Shown one piece after another: positions 15,051 through 23,623 of a DNA stretch of 64,000 bases. The notes below the pieces were generated by a model. The model worked only from the letters and a program-made list of their open reading frames with translations. It did no database searches and had not been told where the DNA came from. Within the stretch, counting starts at the first letter, position 1. Each line of letters begins with the position of its first letter. The position numbers and the translations under genes were made by a program. The stretch comes from Iodobacter sp025352645 (GTDB taxonomy: Bacteria; Pseudomonadota; Gammaproteobacteria; Burkholderiales; Chitinibacteraceae), in NCBI RefSeq assembly GCF_033446605.1, contig NZ_JAWQUO010000018.1, positions 1 to 64,000 on the forward strand, read 5' to 3'.

Positions 15051-15833
15051 ATGCGTCAACCGAATCGTATTGCTCTTGCTTTAACTGCTTGCTTTTTGTC
15101 AGCTTCATTTGCAGCAACTGCTGCCAATGTAGCGACCGTTAACGGCGTTGCTATTCCTGATAGCAAGGTTGATTTCTTCCTAAAGCAAGTGGCAGAACGT
15201 GGTCAAAAAGATAGCCCAGAACTGCGTGCACGTATCAAGGAAGAATTGATCCGCAACGAAGTATTGTTCCAAGAAGCACAAAAGAAAGGCGTGGAAAAAA
15301 GCCCAGAAATACAGCAACGTCTTGATATGGCAAAGCAACAAATTCTGGTTGGCGCTTATGTGAATGATTACGCAAAAGCAAACCCAGTAAGCGATGCAGA
15401 ACTTAAGAAAGAATACGATAAAATCAAAGTGAATTTCAGCGGCAAGGAATACAAAGCACGCCATATTCTGGTTAAAACCGAAGAAGAAGCGAAGGCTGTT
15501 CTGGCTGACCTGAAAAAAGGTAAGAAGTTTGAAGATCTTGCTAAGGCAAAATCTGCAGACAAGGGTAGCGCTGTAAATGGTGGCGATTTGGGCTGGTCTA
15601 CACCAGCTAACTACGTGAAAGAATTTGGCGAAGCGCTGGCTAAATTGCCTAAGGGTAAGATTTCTGATCCAGTGAAGACTCAATTCGGCTACCACATCAT
15701 TAAATTAGATGATCAACGTGAAGCTAAGGGCCCTTCATTTGAAGAAGTTAAACCAGAATTGACACGTGAGCTGCAAGGTCAACGTGTGCAAAAAATGGTT
15801 GAAGAATTACGCGCTAAAGCAAAAGTTGAGTAA
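15051..15833 (+). CDS. Periplasmic parvulin-type peptidyl-prolyl isomerase
   Basis: 260 aa. Signal peptide to about residue 25 (ALTACFLSASFAATAA), an N-terminal SurA-like chaperone helix region (VATVNGVAIPDSKVDFFLKQ ... LRARIKEELIRNEVLFQEAQKKGV), then one parvulin domain at about 138-230 (YKARHILVKTEEEAKAVLADL ... GGDLGWSTPANYVKEFGEAL ... PVKTQFGYHIIKLDD). It folds secreted proteins and acts as a chaperone for outer-membrane proteins. It resembles PrsA/PpiC-type proteins more than SurA, which has two parvulin domains. A good AAGG site precedes the start 45 bases after bolA. Confidence 0.93.
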   Translation: MRQPNRIALALTACFLSASFAATAANVATVNGVAIPDSKVDFFLKQVAERGQKDSPELRARIKEELIRNEVLFQEAQKKGVEKSPEIQQRLDMAKQQILVGAYVNDYAKANPVSDAELKKEYDKIKVNFSGKEYKARHILVKTEEEAKAVLADLKKGKKFEDLAKAKSADKGSAVNGGDLGWSTPANYVKEFGEALAKLPKGKISDPVKTQFGYHIIKLDDQREAKGPSFEEVKPELTRELQGQRVQKMVEELRAKAKVE

Positions 15834-15884
15834 TCAATTTAGCGAGTGCTTATCGATTTTGTTATAAATCGATAGCCCATAAAG

Positions 15885-15917
15885 AAGCCCCGCTCATTGA
15901 TTTGGCGGGGCTTTTTT
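15885..15917. terminator. Terminator of the yciB-PPIase operon
   Basis: AAGCCCCGC at 15885-15893 pairs with GCGGGGCTT at 15905-15913, followed by T-run. A second AT-rich hairpin built on TATCGATTT lies just upstream (15851-15874). It is between convergent genes and may also stop sdaA transcription. Confidence 0.85.
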
Positions 15918-15935
15918 ATGGCGGAATTAATTCAA

Positions 15936-17327
15936 TTACGCAGGGATTTTATCTTTAAATACGATGGTTTTTACCGCGGGAGCCGTAATCAACAGGGCGA
16001 GTCCGCCGCAGGATGTTTCACGGTATTTGGCATCCATGTCTTTGCCTGTGGCGTACATAGCGGCAATAACTTTATCTAAAGACACCTTGGGCGTGCTGCT
16101 GCGGTGCATGGCCATTCTGGCGGCATTGATGGCTTTAACTGCGCCGATCGCATTGCGCTCAATGCAAGGAATTTGTACTTGGCCGCCTACAGGGTCACAA
16201 GTCAGGCCTAGATTGTGCTCCATCGCAATTTCTGCCGCCATGCATACCTGTGTAGGGCTGCCCCCCATTAGCTCTGCTAGCCCAGCTGCAGCCATAGAGC
16301 ATGCCACGCCTACCTCACCTTGGCAGCCCACTTCAGCGCCTGATATAGAGGCGTTAAGCTTATACAGGCAACCAATCGCACCAGATGCCAAGAAAAAGCG
16401 CAGTGCGCTGTCTTCATTAAGGGGCTGAATAAAGTGATTGTAGTAAGACATGACGGCCGGAACGATGCCACAAGCGCCGTTGGTAGGCGCAGTAATCACT
16501 CGCCCACCTGCGGCGTTTTCTTCTGACATCGCCATGGCATACATATTGACCCAATCCATCACATTGAGCGGATCTTTTGCAATATCCAGTGAGCTAGTCA
16601 ATAAATGATGCAGGGCAGGGGCACGGCGTGGGATGCGCATGGGGCCGGGTAGGTTGCCTTCGGTTTTCATACCGCGCTCGATACTGCTTTGCATGACCTT
16701 CCAGACTTTAGCGAAATGGCTATGAATATCTTGTTGGTCGTGGAATGCTTTTTCGTTTTCGAGCACGAGGGCTGAAATGGATAAGCCACTTTCTTCGCAC
16801 ATTCCTAGCAAATCATCGGCACTTAAAAAGTGATAAGGCACGGGCTGATCATTGCAACTACCTACATTAAAGTGTTCTTCATCGACGATAAAACCGCCAC
16901 CAATCGAGTAATAGGTTTTGCTGAGGCAGCATGTTTCGCCGATAAAAGCACGTATGGTCATGCCGTTTTCGTGCAAGGCTAAATTACTATTCTGAAATTC
17001 AAGTTTAAAGGCAACACGCTGTTGGGTGCGGCCTAAGCAGATCGTGCCACTTTGCTCAACGTCCTGCACGATGCCCGCTACGCTATCTAAATCGACGGTT
17101 TCAGGCAGGTTGCCAGATAAGCCCAGAATAATAGCTTGATCCGTACAGTGGCCCTTGCCTGTTAAAGATAGCGAGCCATAGCAATCAACGATGACTTTGT
17201 TAACCGCACTAAATTGGCCTGTTTCTTTTAGTGTGGCTAAAAATTGATGACCCGCTTTCATCGGGCCAATGGTGTGTGAGCTGGATGGGCCAATGCCAAT
17301 TTTGTAAATTTCTAGGGTGCTAAACAT
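15936..17327 (-). CDS. sdaA: L-serine ammonia-lyase (iron-sulfur type)
   Basis: 463 aa, single-chain form. The N-terminal beta domain starts MFSTLEIYKIGIGPSSSHTIGPMKAG. The alpha domain has GRVITAPTNGACGIVPAVM, EVGCQGEVGVACSMAAAGL and LTCDPVGGQVQIPCIERNA, whose cysteines hold the oxygen-labile 4Fe-4S cluster. It deaminates serine to pyruvate and ammonia in the cytoplasm. It follows the serine transporter gene after 65 bases that contain a hairpin terminator, so its level may be set by read-through. The AAGGA ribosome binding site is good. Confidence 0.96.
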   Translation of the reverse strand: MFSTLEIYKIGIGPSSSHTIGPMKAGHQFLATLKETGQFSAVNKVIVDCYGSLSLTGKGHCTDQAIILGLSGNLPETVDLDSVAGIVQDVEQSGTICLGRTQQRVAFKLEFQNSNLALHENGMTIRAFIGETCCLSKTYYSIGGGFIVDEEHFNVGSCNDQPVPYHFLSADDLLGMCEESGLSISALVLENEKAFHDQQDIHSHFAKVWKVMQSSIERGMKTEGNLPGPMRIPRRAPALHHLLTSSLDIAKDPLNVMDWVNMYAMAMSEENAAGGRVITAPTNGACGIVPAVMSYYNHFIQPLNEDSALRFFLASGAIGCLYKLNASISGAEVGCQGEVGVACSMAAAGLAELMGGSPTQVCMAAEIAMEHNLGLTCDPVGGQVQIPCIERNAIGAVKAINAARMAMHRSSTPKVSLDKVIAAMYATGKDMDAKYRETSCGGLALLITAPAVKTIVFKDKIPA

Positions 17328-17341
17328 GACAGATTCCTTGT

Positions 17342-17372
17342 AAAAACAGCCTGCCTATAGAAAGCAGGCTGT
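17342..17372 (-). terminator. Intercistronic terminator/attenuator between sdaC and sdaA
   Basis: Perfect 9-bp stem (ACAGCCTGC 17346-17354 with GCAGGCTGT 17364-17372), followed on the minus strand by UUUUUA. It lies between two genes of one pathway, so partial termination would give more transporter than deaminase mRNA. Confidence 0.7.
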
Positions 17373-17392
17373 GTGTTACATATGGTTTTGTT

Positions 17393-18697
17393 TTAAGCAA
17401 AGAGGCTGTAGAAGATGGCTGAGATAGCAATCAGGCCGATCAAAACAACAAAGGCATTGCTTGCTACGCCAGAGTACTTACGCATGGCAGGCACTCTATG
17501 AATGGCGTACATCGGCATCAGGAACAGCAGTACGGCGATGACTGGGCCACCCAGTGTTTCAATCATTCCCAGAATATTTGGGTTGATGGTGGCAACAAGC
17601 CAAGTCGTGATCAGCATAAAGATTGAGCTGTAACGTTCTAACTTAGTATTAGAAATACTTTTACCACGTTGACGTAATTCTTTATGTACCAAGCCATGCA
17701 GACCTTCTTTTGCACCAAGGTAATGGCCTAAATAAGACTTAGTAATGGCAATAAAGGCAATGATAGGGGCCATCCAAGCAATAACAGGATTATCAAAGTG
17801 GTTAGCAAGGTAAGAAAGAATCGAAATATTTTGGGTTTTGGCAGCGATTAAATCGGCAGGTGCCAAGCTAAATACACAGCTAAATACAAAGAACATCACC
17901 GATAGCACCATCATAATGTGGCTACGCAGTAAGATCTTTGATGCCATTTGATCTTCTTTGCCTGGGTGTAGTTTCTTTTGGCCTACCGCAAAGGAAGAAA
18001 TAATGGGTGAGTGATTAAACGAAAACACCATTACCGGAATAGCAAGCCATAGCGTTTTATAGAAACCGGCGCTGCTAATTGCATCCGTAAAACTGCCTGC
18101 ATGATCAATCACTGAGCTATTCCAGTTAGGAATCAGATACATAGCCAAGATCATCAGTGCAAATACAAAGGGATAAACTAATACACTCATGGCTTTAACA
18201 ATAAAGTCACCACCCAAGCGCACGATAGACATTAATCCCAAAATTAAACACAGCGCAAAAATGCCGCGTGTGACTAGATCGGTCCCCACCGCGATATGCA
18301 TTTGATGGGTAAGGAAAGACAGCACCGTATTGGTAATGGCAACGCTATAAACCAGTAAAATAGGGTAAATAGCAAAGAAATAAAGCAAGGTAATCAGCTT
18401 GCCTGCGCCTTTACCAAAGTGCTCTTCTACCACTTCAGTAATATCGCCTTCTTTTGTAGAGCCAGAAAGCACAAAACGGCTTAAGCCGCGGTGGGCAAAA
18501 AAGGTCATGGGAAGCGCTAAAAACGCCATGATGATCAAGGGCCACAGGCCACCAATCCCCGCATTAATTGGTAAAAATAAAGTACCCGCCCCTACGGCAG
18601 TGCCATAGAGGCCAAGCATCCAGACCGTGTCTTGCTTGGTCCAGCTGGAGGCGCTGCCCTTTGGTAGCGCTAGATCGTTGAGTGTTGTGTCGGACAT
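17393..18697 (-). CDS. sdaC: HAAAP-family serine transporter, SdaC-like
   Basis: 434 aa with about 11 membrane helices. The family start WTKQDTVWMLGLYGTAVGAGTLFLPINAGIGGLWPL is plain, followed by FAHRGLSRFVLSGSTKEGDITEVVEEHFG. It takes up L-serine with protons (SdaC; threonine in TdcC relatives). It sits between the YheO-like regulator gene (70 bases upstream) and sdaA on one strand, which fits serine uptake and use as a carbon and energy source. Confidence 0.92.
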   Translation of the reverse strand: MSDTTLNDLALPKGSASSWTKQDTVWMLGLYGTAVGAGTLFLPINAGIGGLWPLIIMAFLALPMTFFAHRGLSRFVLSGSTKEGDITEVVEEHFGKGAGKLITLLYFFAIYPILLVYSVAITNTVLSFLTHQMHIAVGTDLVTRGIFALCLILGLMSIVRLGGDFIVKAMSVLVYPFVFALMILAMYLIPNWNSSVIDHAGSFTDAISSAGFYKTLWLAIPVMVFSFNHSPIISSFAVGQKKLHPGKEDQMASKILLRSHIMMVLSVMFFVFSCVFSLAPADLIAAKTQNISILSYLANHFDNPVIAWMAPIIAFIAITKSYLGHYLGAKEGLHGLVHKELRQRGKSISNTKLERYSSIFMLITTWLVATINPNILGMIETLGGPVIAVLLFLMPMYAIHRVPAMRKYSGVASNAFVVLIGLIAISAIFYSLFA

Positions 18698-18767
18698 GAT
18701 GTTTTCTCTAGGTAAAAAATAATTGTTTTAAATTCGGTGGCTGGTGTGTGTAGTGCTTGATTTTTTA

Positions 18768-19394
18768 TTAGTTGGTATTGTTTTTTAAATAGCGATAGAG
18801 CGTGGGCTCTGAAATGGCGAGTAAAGAAGCTGTTTTTGCAATAAATCCTTTCACCAGAAATACCCCGTTTTGCTCTAGTGTTTGCACGATGGTTTTTTTG
18901 TCGGTGCTGCTTAAGCGTTTGGCTTCGATGGGGTAGCTCGCTAGCGCTTGATTAATAATGTCGTCGCCTAATTGTTCTACTGAGTGACTGAGTAATTCTT
19001 CGCTTGGGCTGTTTTCCTCGTGTTGAAAATAATTACGCAGTAAATCGGCAGCGTGCTGTAGGTGATGGTCGTTGCGATTGATGCAGAGCATGGCAAGGGG
19101 CTGGCCCGCTGCATCTTGTAACAGCATGCTGGAGCTGCGCATGCGGTGGCCGTCATGGGTTTTGCCTGGGTAATTAGTGCGAAATGGCGCTTGGGCACTG
19201 CTCTGGCATTCATGCAGTAAGCGCAGGGCAAAATCAGTGGCTGGAGCACCAATTTGTCGGCCAGAAATTGGGTTTTTAATGATGCAGAGGGAGCGTTCAA
19301 GCTCGGTCATATCGTGCACCGCGATCTCTACGGATTCCCCCATCACTTGTGAGAGAAACTCGGAAAGGGTGTTGAGGTCTATCGAGATATGCAT
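18768..19394 (-). CDS. YheO/DauR-like PAS-HTH transcription regulator
   Basis: 208 aa. The N-terminal YheO PAS-like domain covers about residues 5-110 (LSEFLSQVMGESVEIAVHDM ... IKNPISGRQIGAPATDFAL ... GHRMRSSSMLLQDAAGQPLAMLCINRN). The C-terminal HTH spans about 160-205 (KKTIVQTLEQNGVFLVKGFIAKTASLLAISEPTLYRYL). Relatives regulate amino acid catabolism genes, for example D-arginine use by DauR. It is placed directly upstream of the serine transporter and deaminase genes, so it is probably their regulator, perhaps sensing an amino acid. That link is inference. Confidence 0.87.
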   Translation of the reverse strand: MHISIDLNTLSEFLSQVMGESVEIAVHDMTELERSLCIIKNPISGRQIGAPATDFALRLLHECQSSAQAPFRTNYPGKTHDGHRMRSSSMLLQDAAGQPLAMLCINRNDHHLQHAADLLRNYFQHEENSPSEELLSHSVEQLGDDIINQALASYPIEAKRLSSTDKKTIVQTLEQNGVFLVKGFIAKTASLLAISEPTLYRYLKNNTN

Positions 19395-19762
19395 GATAAA
19401 AATTTCTTGTCTTGATAAGTTGATGCGAATTCTACCCTCAGTATTTTGTTTAGTATGTTGGATTAAGTACGTTTGTTGATAGTCATCAATAAATATTTTT
19501 TCACAAAAATAAAAAATTATTAATATAAAATTCCAAATAATTAGCTAATTTGCATATTTTATTAAAAATGCTGAGTGTTTAGCGCATTTTTATAAATTTT
19601 GGCACATAAAGCTAATGTCATATAATTTACTTTTTTGTTGTATGTTTAGCAAAAAATGCGAAAAGCAACACCCACCCTTAAAAAAGGGGGGGCTTTGTAT
19701 GAAGTCTTATGGCATAAGGCTTGGGGAAGTATTGGGTGGGGCGGAAGGACGCTAAGATTATG
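19395..19762. other. AT-rich intergenic region between yheO and the ElyC-like gene
   Basis: No gene supported. The part from 19480 to 19660 is extremely AT-rich and should hold the yheO promoter. A hairpin (AAGTCTTAT 19702-19710 with ATAAGGCTT 19714-19722) lies beyond the ElyC-like stop and may end that transcript, although no U-run follows directly. A TGGCAC at about 19600 lacks a properly spaced -12 GC, so a sigma-54 promoter is not supported. Confidence 0.4.
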
Positions 19763-20512
19763 CTAGGCGTTAAGGCGAAGTTTGTACCAGAGCAGGCCAA
19801 GTAGTTCGTGTAAGGCAAAGCTGCTATTGATGAGCGCGTTTGATTTTGGCAATAAGGATAAGATGGAAAAAGGCTCTTGATTGGCATAATCAGTCGGCGC
19901 TATTTCCACGTTTAATCCCACCGATTCAAACGCAATTTTTGCGCGTGGCATATGTACAGCTTGGGTAACCAGCAATATTTTTGCACCCTTGGGTAGCAGC
20001 TGGGCGGTAAATTGGGCATTTTCTTGGGTATCAACGGATTCGTTTTCAATCCAGCGCACGGGGATATTGAACTCATTGACTAGTATTTTTGCCATGAGCT
20101 CGGCTTCGCTGATGCCACCAAGTGGTTTACCGCCACTCACTAAGACCGGCAACTGGCTTTGTTTTGCAAGTTGGGCGGTGTAGCGCAGCCGAGTAAGTGT
20201 GGCGTTGTTGATGGTTTCGCCTTCAATTTGATCATAAGCTGCAAAACGCTTGCCGCCACCTAGGCAAACAAGGGCAACAATGTCTTTTGGAATCGATGTG
20301 AGCGCTGGCGGCTCGATGAGGCGAAGTAATGCATTGGCAACGATAGGTGTTGATAAGAGGGTGAGTGTAATCAAGCTACTGGTGATGATGCCCCTCCCCA
20401 GTCTGGGCTTGCGGGAGAGTAGCGCAAGCCCAATCGCGATAAGTAGTAAAAAAAGCCCTGGTGGAAGTAACCATGCGGCAATCGTATTTTTGGCGAGAAC
20501 GGCGAGGTGCAT
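19763..20512 (-). CDS. ElyC/YdcF-like DUF218 membrane protein
   Basis: 249 aa. Two N-terminal membrane helices (WLLPPGLFLLLIAIGLALL and GIITSSLITLTLLSTPIVANALL), then the DUF218 domain (about 80-235): DIVALVCLGGGKRFAAYDQIEGETINNATLTRLRYTAQLAK, LPVLVSGGKPLGGISEAELM, ENESVDTQENAQFTAQLLPK and ILLVTQAVHMPRAKIAFESVG. E. coli ElyC, the best-studied relative, affects peptidoglycan and lipid-carrier homeostasis. Reaction unknown. Monocistronic. Confidence 0.87.
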   Translation of the reverse strand: MHLAVLAKNTIAAWLLPPGLFLLLIAIGLALLSRKPRLGRGIITSSLITLTLLSTPIVANALLRLIEPPALTSIPKDIVALVCLGGGKRFAAYDQIEGETINNATLTRLRYTAQLAKQSQLPVLVSGGKPLGGISEAELMAKILVNEFNIPVRWIENESVDTQENAQFTAQLLPKGAKILLVTQAVHMPRAKIAFESVGLNVEIAPTDYANQEPFSILSLLPKSNALINSSFALHELLGLLWYKLRLNA

Positions 20513-20746
20513 AATGCTCTAGTGCTGTGAGGGTGGGGGATTATATCGCTGATGCCTTACGGTAGTATTGTAGGCGCTGATAAAGTTGACTCCATGTTCC
20601 GGGCAAGGTAAGCCAGTATGCGGATAAAAAAGGCTACCTACTCCGGAAAGGGTGAGCCAGTGCGCTGGCTAAAATAGCCCCGCACTTTAGTCGGGTCTTT
20701 GAGCCCACGAAAGTATTATTTAACTGATGTTACGCAGTAAAAACCT

Positions 20747-21103
20747 AAATCTTGAACCACAGAGAGCACGGCGTTTCACAGAAAAAAAAGGGATTAAATT
20801 TAGCTGTTTTGTGGGTTTTTTAGGCGCTTCCAAACCCAGTCTCCTGAGTTTTTATCGCTATTCGTGGCGCAGGGCTTAAAGCTTCCCTTAAATCACGCAT
20901 CCAATCCAGCGGGGTGGGGGGCATGTGCGCTAACTAATAAATGTGCGCTAACTAATAAAGTTACATAGAGCCTGAACTGTGCATGAAATGGCACTAAACC
21001 TTGAAGCACAGAGGAAAAGGAGAGTACAGAGGACACAGAGGAAGGCAAAAAACAGGGCTTTATTTCCTCTGTGGGTCTCTGTGTTCTCTGTGGTTTAAGA
21101 TTT
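20747..21103. repeat. MITE-like element bounded by inverted repeats
   Basis: The 23-base arms 20747-20769 and 21081-21103 are inverted copies with two mismatches (AAATCTTGAACCACAGAGAG versus AAATCTTAAACCACAGAGAA at their cores). The interior holds further CACAGAGG copies at 21006-21012, 21034-21042 and, inverted, 21066-21072. It has no coding capacity. It may be a non-autonomous mobile element or a decayed one. Flanking duplications were not found by eye. Confidence 0.45.
20923..20958 (+). repeat. 18-bp perfect tandem duplication
   Basis: ATGTGCGCTAACTAATAA occurs twice in a row (20923-20940 and 20941-20958) in non-coding DNA. It looks like a recent slippage event. Confidence 0.9.
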
Positions 21104-21186
21104 AACCCTCTGATTCATATCATGATTTTTTTGGTTGGCGCGTATGGGATTGCGCCCCAATCCTATCAACTTAAGCAATATGCCAT

Positions 21187-21247
21187 TCGTAGGGCGGGTG
21201 CAACCTTTGATCGATGCTAAAAAACACGGGTTGCACCCGCCCTACGA
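21187..21247. repeat. Long perfect hairpin repeat
   Basis: TCGTAGGGCGGGTGCAACC at 21187-21205 and its exact complement at 21229-21247 make a 19-bp stem with a 23-base loop. The GTAGGGCGGGTGCAACC word is a familiar intergenic repeat family in many proteobacteria, and a diverged relative lies at 45035-45114. It could fold at the end of transcripts. Confidence 0.8.
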
Positions 21248-21379
21248 TATTTATAATGAGATTGAGCAAGAGGCATAATCAGGTAAGTTGAAGTGTCTTT
21301 CCCAAAGGAAAGCCGTACACTTTATGAAGCAGGTATTACTCACCAGCAAAGAGGTCTTTTTTTAATTGCAAATAGAAAG

Positions 21380-21673
21380 CTATTTAGCCGCCTGAATATC
21401 GGTGACAACTAACTTGCCATTCTCACTAACCGCTTTAAATTTCACCTTATCACCCGCTTGCAAAGGCTCCAGCTGAGTCAGGTTTTTGGCAGTAAAAACC
21501 ATTGTCATACTGGGCATATCTAGATTTTTAAGTTCACCGTGTTTTAACGTGATTTTTCCGGAAGATTTGTCGATTTTCTTGATTTCGCCATCACTAAGCT
21601 CATCGCTATTAGCAAAAGAGGTATTTAAGGCAAAAGCCATTGCCAGTACGGCGATTAATCGTGTGCTTTTCAT
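21380..21673 (-). CDS. cusF: CusF-like periplasmic copper chaperone
   Basis: 97 aa. Signal peptide to about residue 21 (AVLAMAFALNTSFA), then the CusF OB-fold: GEIKKIDKSSGKITLKHGELKNLDMPSMTMVFTAKN with the metal-binding His, Trp/Met-Met pattern (here HGELKNLDMPSMTM). CusF hands Cu(I)/Ag(I) to the CusB adaptor. It is the last gene of the minus-strand copper operon that also encodes the cupredoxin, multicopper oxidase and outer-membrane lipoprotein. A second, fused CusF domain occurs at the end of CusB at 30892. Confidence 0.9.
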   Translation of the reverse strand: MKSTRLIAVLAMAFALNTSFANSDELSDGEIKKIDKSSGKITLKHGELKNLDMPSMTMVFTAKNLTQLEPLQAGDKVKFKAVSENGKLVVTDIQAAK

Positions 21674-21698
21674 GATCTACACTCCAGTCTTGAGTCTT

Positions 21699-22169
21699 TT
21701 ATTTAGCAGCCGTTTTTACAGTAACAAAGCCCTTCATCCCTGCCTCATAATGGCCTGGACTCAGGCAAGAAAAGTTGATTTTGCCAAGCTGAGTAAATTG
21801 CCAAATCACTTCACCACTTTTACCCGCTGCTAAAGACAGCATATTCGGTTCGTCATGCTCCATTTCTGGATGCTTTTTCATCTCTAAGAGATGCTCTTTG
21901 ATTTCTTTCTCAGAATTAAGAATAAATTCATGCTTCACTTTTCCCGTGTTTTTTACGGCAAAACGGACTGTTTCCCCCTGTTTAACTTCAATATTTTCTG
22001 GGCTAAAACGCATGGTATCGGCCATTTCAACGGTGATCGTGCGCGTGACTTTACTGGCAACACCGGGCTTGCCAATATTGTCACCGTGACCACCGGCATG
22101 ATCGCCACTGGCCAAGGTCAAAGAAGAAAGAAACAGGGTCGTGATTGCGAGTAAAGGAATGGTTTTCAT
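21699..22169 (-). CDS. Periplasmic cupredoxin (CopI/plastocyanin-like)
   Basis: 156 aa. Signal peptide (LLAITTLFLSSLTLASG), then a His/Gly-rich stretch (GDHAGGHGDN), and a single cupredoxin domain. The type-1 copper ligands are visible as the His in GKVKHEFIL and Cys, His, Met in FSCLSPGHYEAGMKG. An insertion rich in His, Glu and Met (KEHLLEMKKHPEMEHDEPNM) may bind more copper. It resembles CopI-type copper tolerance cupredoxins. GGAG 5 bases upstream supports the start. Same operon as CusF (25 bases downstream). Confidence 0.9.
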   Translation of the reverse strand: MKTIPLLAITTLFLSSLTLASGDHAGGHGDNIGKPGVASKVTRTITVEMADTMRFSPENIEVKQGETVRFAVKNTGKVKHEFILNSEKEIKEHLLEMKKHPEMEHDEPNMLSLAAGKSGEVIWQFTQLGKINFSCLSPGHYEAGMKGFVTVKTAAK

Positions 22170-22193
22170 GGTATCTCCAGAGGCTATTTATCA

Positions 22194-23597
22194 TTAATGG
22201 CCGGATTGGCCTTTCGGTTTACGGACTTGCACTTCTACTGCGGTTTTCTGTTTACGAGGCATACTGGCATCCCCCTCGGCTTTAAAGCGGGCGGGCTCGG
22301 CGAGCGGGCCTTGGTATTCATAAGCCACCGTACCTGCAGGATGTTTGTACCAGCCAGGATTTTTGTAATCCCCCGCTTTTTGATCACGCCTGACTTTCAG
22401 CATGCTAAACATGCCGCCCATTTCGACCGAGCCAAATGGGCCTTCGCCGGTCATCATTGGTACGGTGTTATCGGGAATCGGCATTTCCATTTCTGCCATA
22501 TCGGCCATTCCGCGCTCGCCCATCACCATATAGTCAGGGATTAGTTCGGTGATTTTTTTGGCGAGTCCACGATGCTCTACGCCAATCATGGTTGGCAAAT
22601 CGTGGCCCATGGCATTCATGGTGTGGTGGCTCTTATGGCAATGAAAGGCCCAATCGCCTTCTTCGTCGGCTAAAAACTCAATCTGGCGCATTTGCCCTAC
22701 CGCCACATCGGTGGTGACTTCCGGCCAGCGCGTGCTTTTAGGCGTGGGGCCACCATCGGTGCCGGTGACCATAAACTCGTGCCCATGCAGATGGATGGGG
22801 TGATTGGTCATGGTTAAGTTGCCAATGCGGATACGCACCTTATCGTTTAAGCGCACATTTAAAGAATCAATACCAGGGAAAATACGGCTATTCCAAGACC
22901 ACAAATTAAAATCATTCATGGTCATGATTTTGGGCGTGTAGCTGCCCGGATCGATATCGTAGGCGTTGAGTAAAAATACGAAGTCCCGATCGACTTCTGC
23001 AATGAGGGGATGCTTTGTTTTAGGGTGGGTAATCCAAAACCCCATCATGCCCATCGCCATTTGTGTCATTTCATCGGCATGGGGGTGATACATAAACGTG
23101 CCAGGCCGCCGCGCCACAAATTCATAAACAAAGGTTTTGCCTGGCCCAATTGCTTTCTGATTCAAACCTGAAACGCCGTCCATGCCATTAGGCAGACGCT
23201 GGCCATGCCAATGCACGCTGGTGTGCTCAGGGAGTTTATTGCTTACAAAGATACGCACCCGATCGCCTTCGACTACTTCAATAGTTGGGCCGGGCGATTG
23301 GCCGTTGTATCCCCATAAATGCGCCTTAAAGCCAGGGGCCATTTCCCTGACGACGGGCTCTGCCACGAGGTGAAACTCTTTCACACCCTGATTCATACGC
23401 CAAGGCAGGGTCCAGCCATTTAAAGTCACTACCGGGTTATAAGGGCGGCCGTTTTCTGGAACTAAGGGCGGCATGGTGTCGGGCAGGGTTTGGCTAACTG
23501 GCTCAGGCAAGGCTGCCATAGCCACTTTGCTCACACTGGCGGCAATCACTGCACCGGCCATACCGGCCGTTCTTAAAAAATCTCGTCTTGAATTCAT
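22194..23597 (-). CDS. Tat-exported multicopper oxidase (copper tolerance)
   Basis: 467 aa from the ATG at 23597 (AAGG eight bases ahead; a GTG lies one codon upstream). Twin-arginine signal NSRRDFLRTAGMAGAVIAASV. Copper motifs in order: HWHGQRLPNGMDG, MYHPHADEM, HPIHLHGHEF and HCHKSHHTMNAMGH (T1/T2/T3 sites). The Met-rich segment about residues 365-405 (MGERGMADMAEMEM) is typical of cuprous oxidases such as CueO/CopA. It oxidises Cu(I) to the less toxic Cu(II) in the periplasm. It lies between the cupredoxin and outer-membrane lipoprotein genes. Confidence 0.93.
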   Translation of the reverse strand: MNSRRDFLRTAGMAGAVIAASVSKVAMAALPEPVSQTLPDTMPPLVPENGRPYNPVVTLNGWTLPWRMNQGVKEFHLVAEPVVREMAPGFKAHLWGYNGQSPGPTIEVVEGDRVRIFVSNKLPEHTSVHWHGQRLPNGMDGVSGLNQKAIGPGKTFVYEFVARRPGTFMYHPHADEMTQMAMGMMGFWITHPKTKHPLIAEVDRDFVFLLNAYDIDPGSYTPKIMTMNDFNLWSWNSRIFPGIDSLNVRLNDKVRIRIGNLTMTNHPIHLHGHEFMVTGTDGGPTPKSTRWPEVTTDVAVGQMRQIEFLADEEGDWAFHCHKSHHTMNAMGHDLPTMIGVEHRGLAKKITELIPDYMVMGERGMADMAEMEMPIPDNTVPMMTGEGPFGSVEMGGMFSMLKVRRDQKAGDYKNPGWYKHPAGTVAYEYQGPLAEPARFKAEGDASMPRKQKTAVEVQVRKPKGQSGH

Positions 23598-23623
23598 CAC
23601 TGCTGCCTTTTTAATGAATGAGC

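Larger units (their letters stand above)
20513..21379. repeat. Gene-free, repeat-rich stretch (867 bp)
   Basis: No credible gene. It contains three kinds of repeats. A pair of inverted 23-mers (20747-20769 and 21081-21103; two mismatches, core ACCACAGAGA) bounds about 357 bp that is itself rich in CACAGAGG-type words (21008-21090). An 18-bp tandem duplication lies at 20923-20958. A perfect 19-bp hairpin lies at 21187-21247. CACAGAG-type words of this sort are widespread intergenic repeats in proteobacteria. No transposase, and no target duplication was identified. Confidence 0.6.

Noticed and set aside
15180..15695. Minus-strand frame of 171 codons opposite the parvulin gene
   Set aside because: Phe/Cys/Leu-rich reading caused by Lys/Glu-rich codons on the true strand. 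No start signals.
19595..19615. Sigma-54 promoter (TGGCAC) before the ElyC-like gene
   Set aside because: The downstream GC is 8 and not 10 bases from the GG, and the orientation faces away from a gene on that strand.
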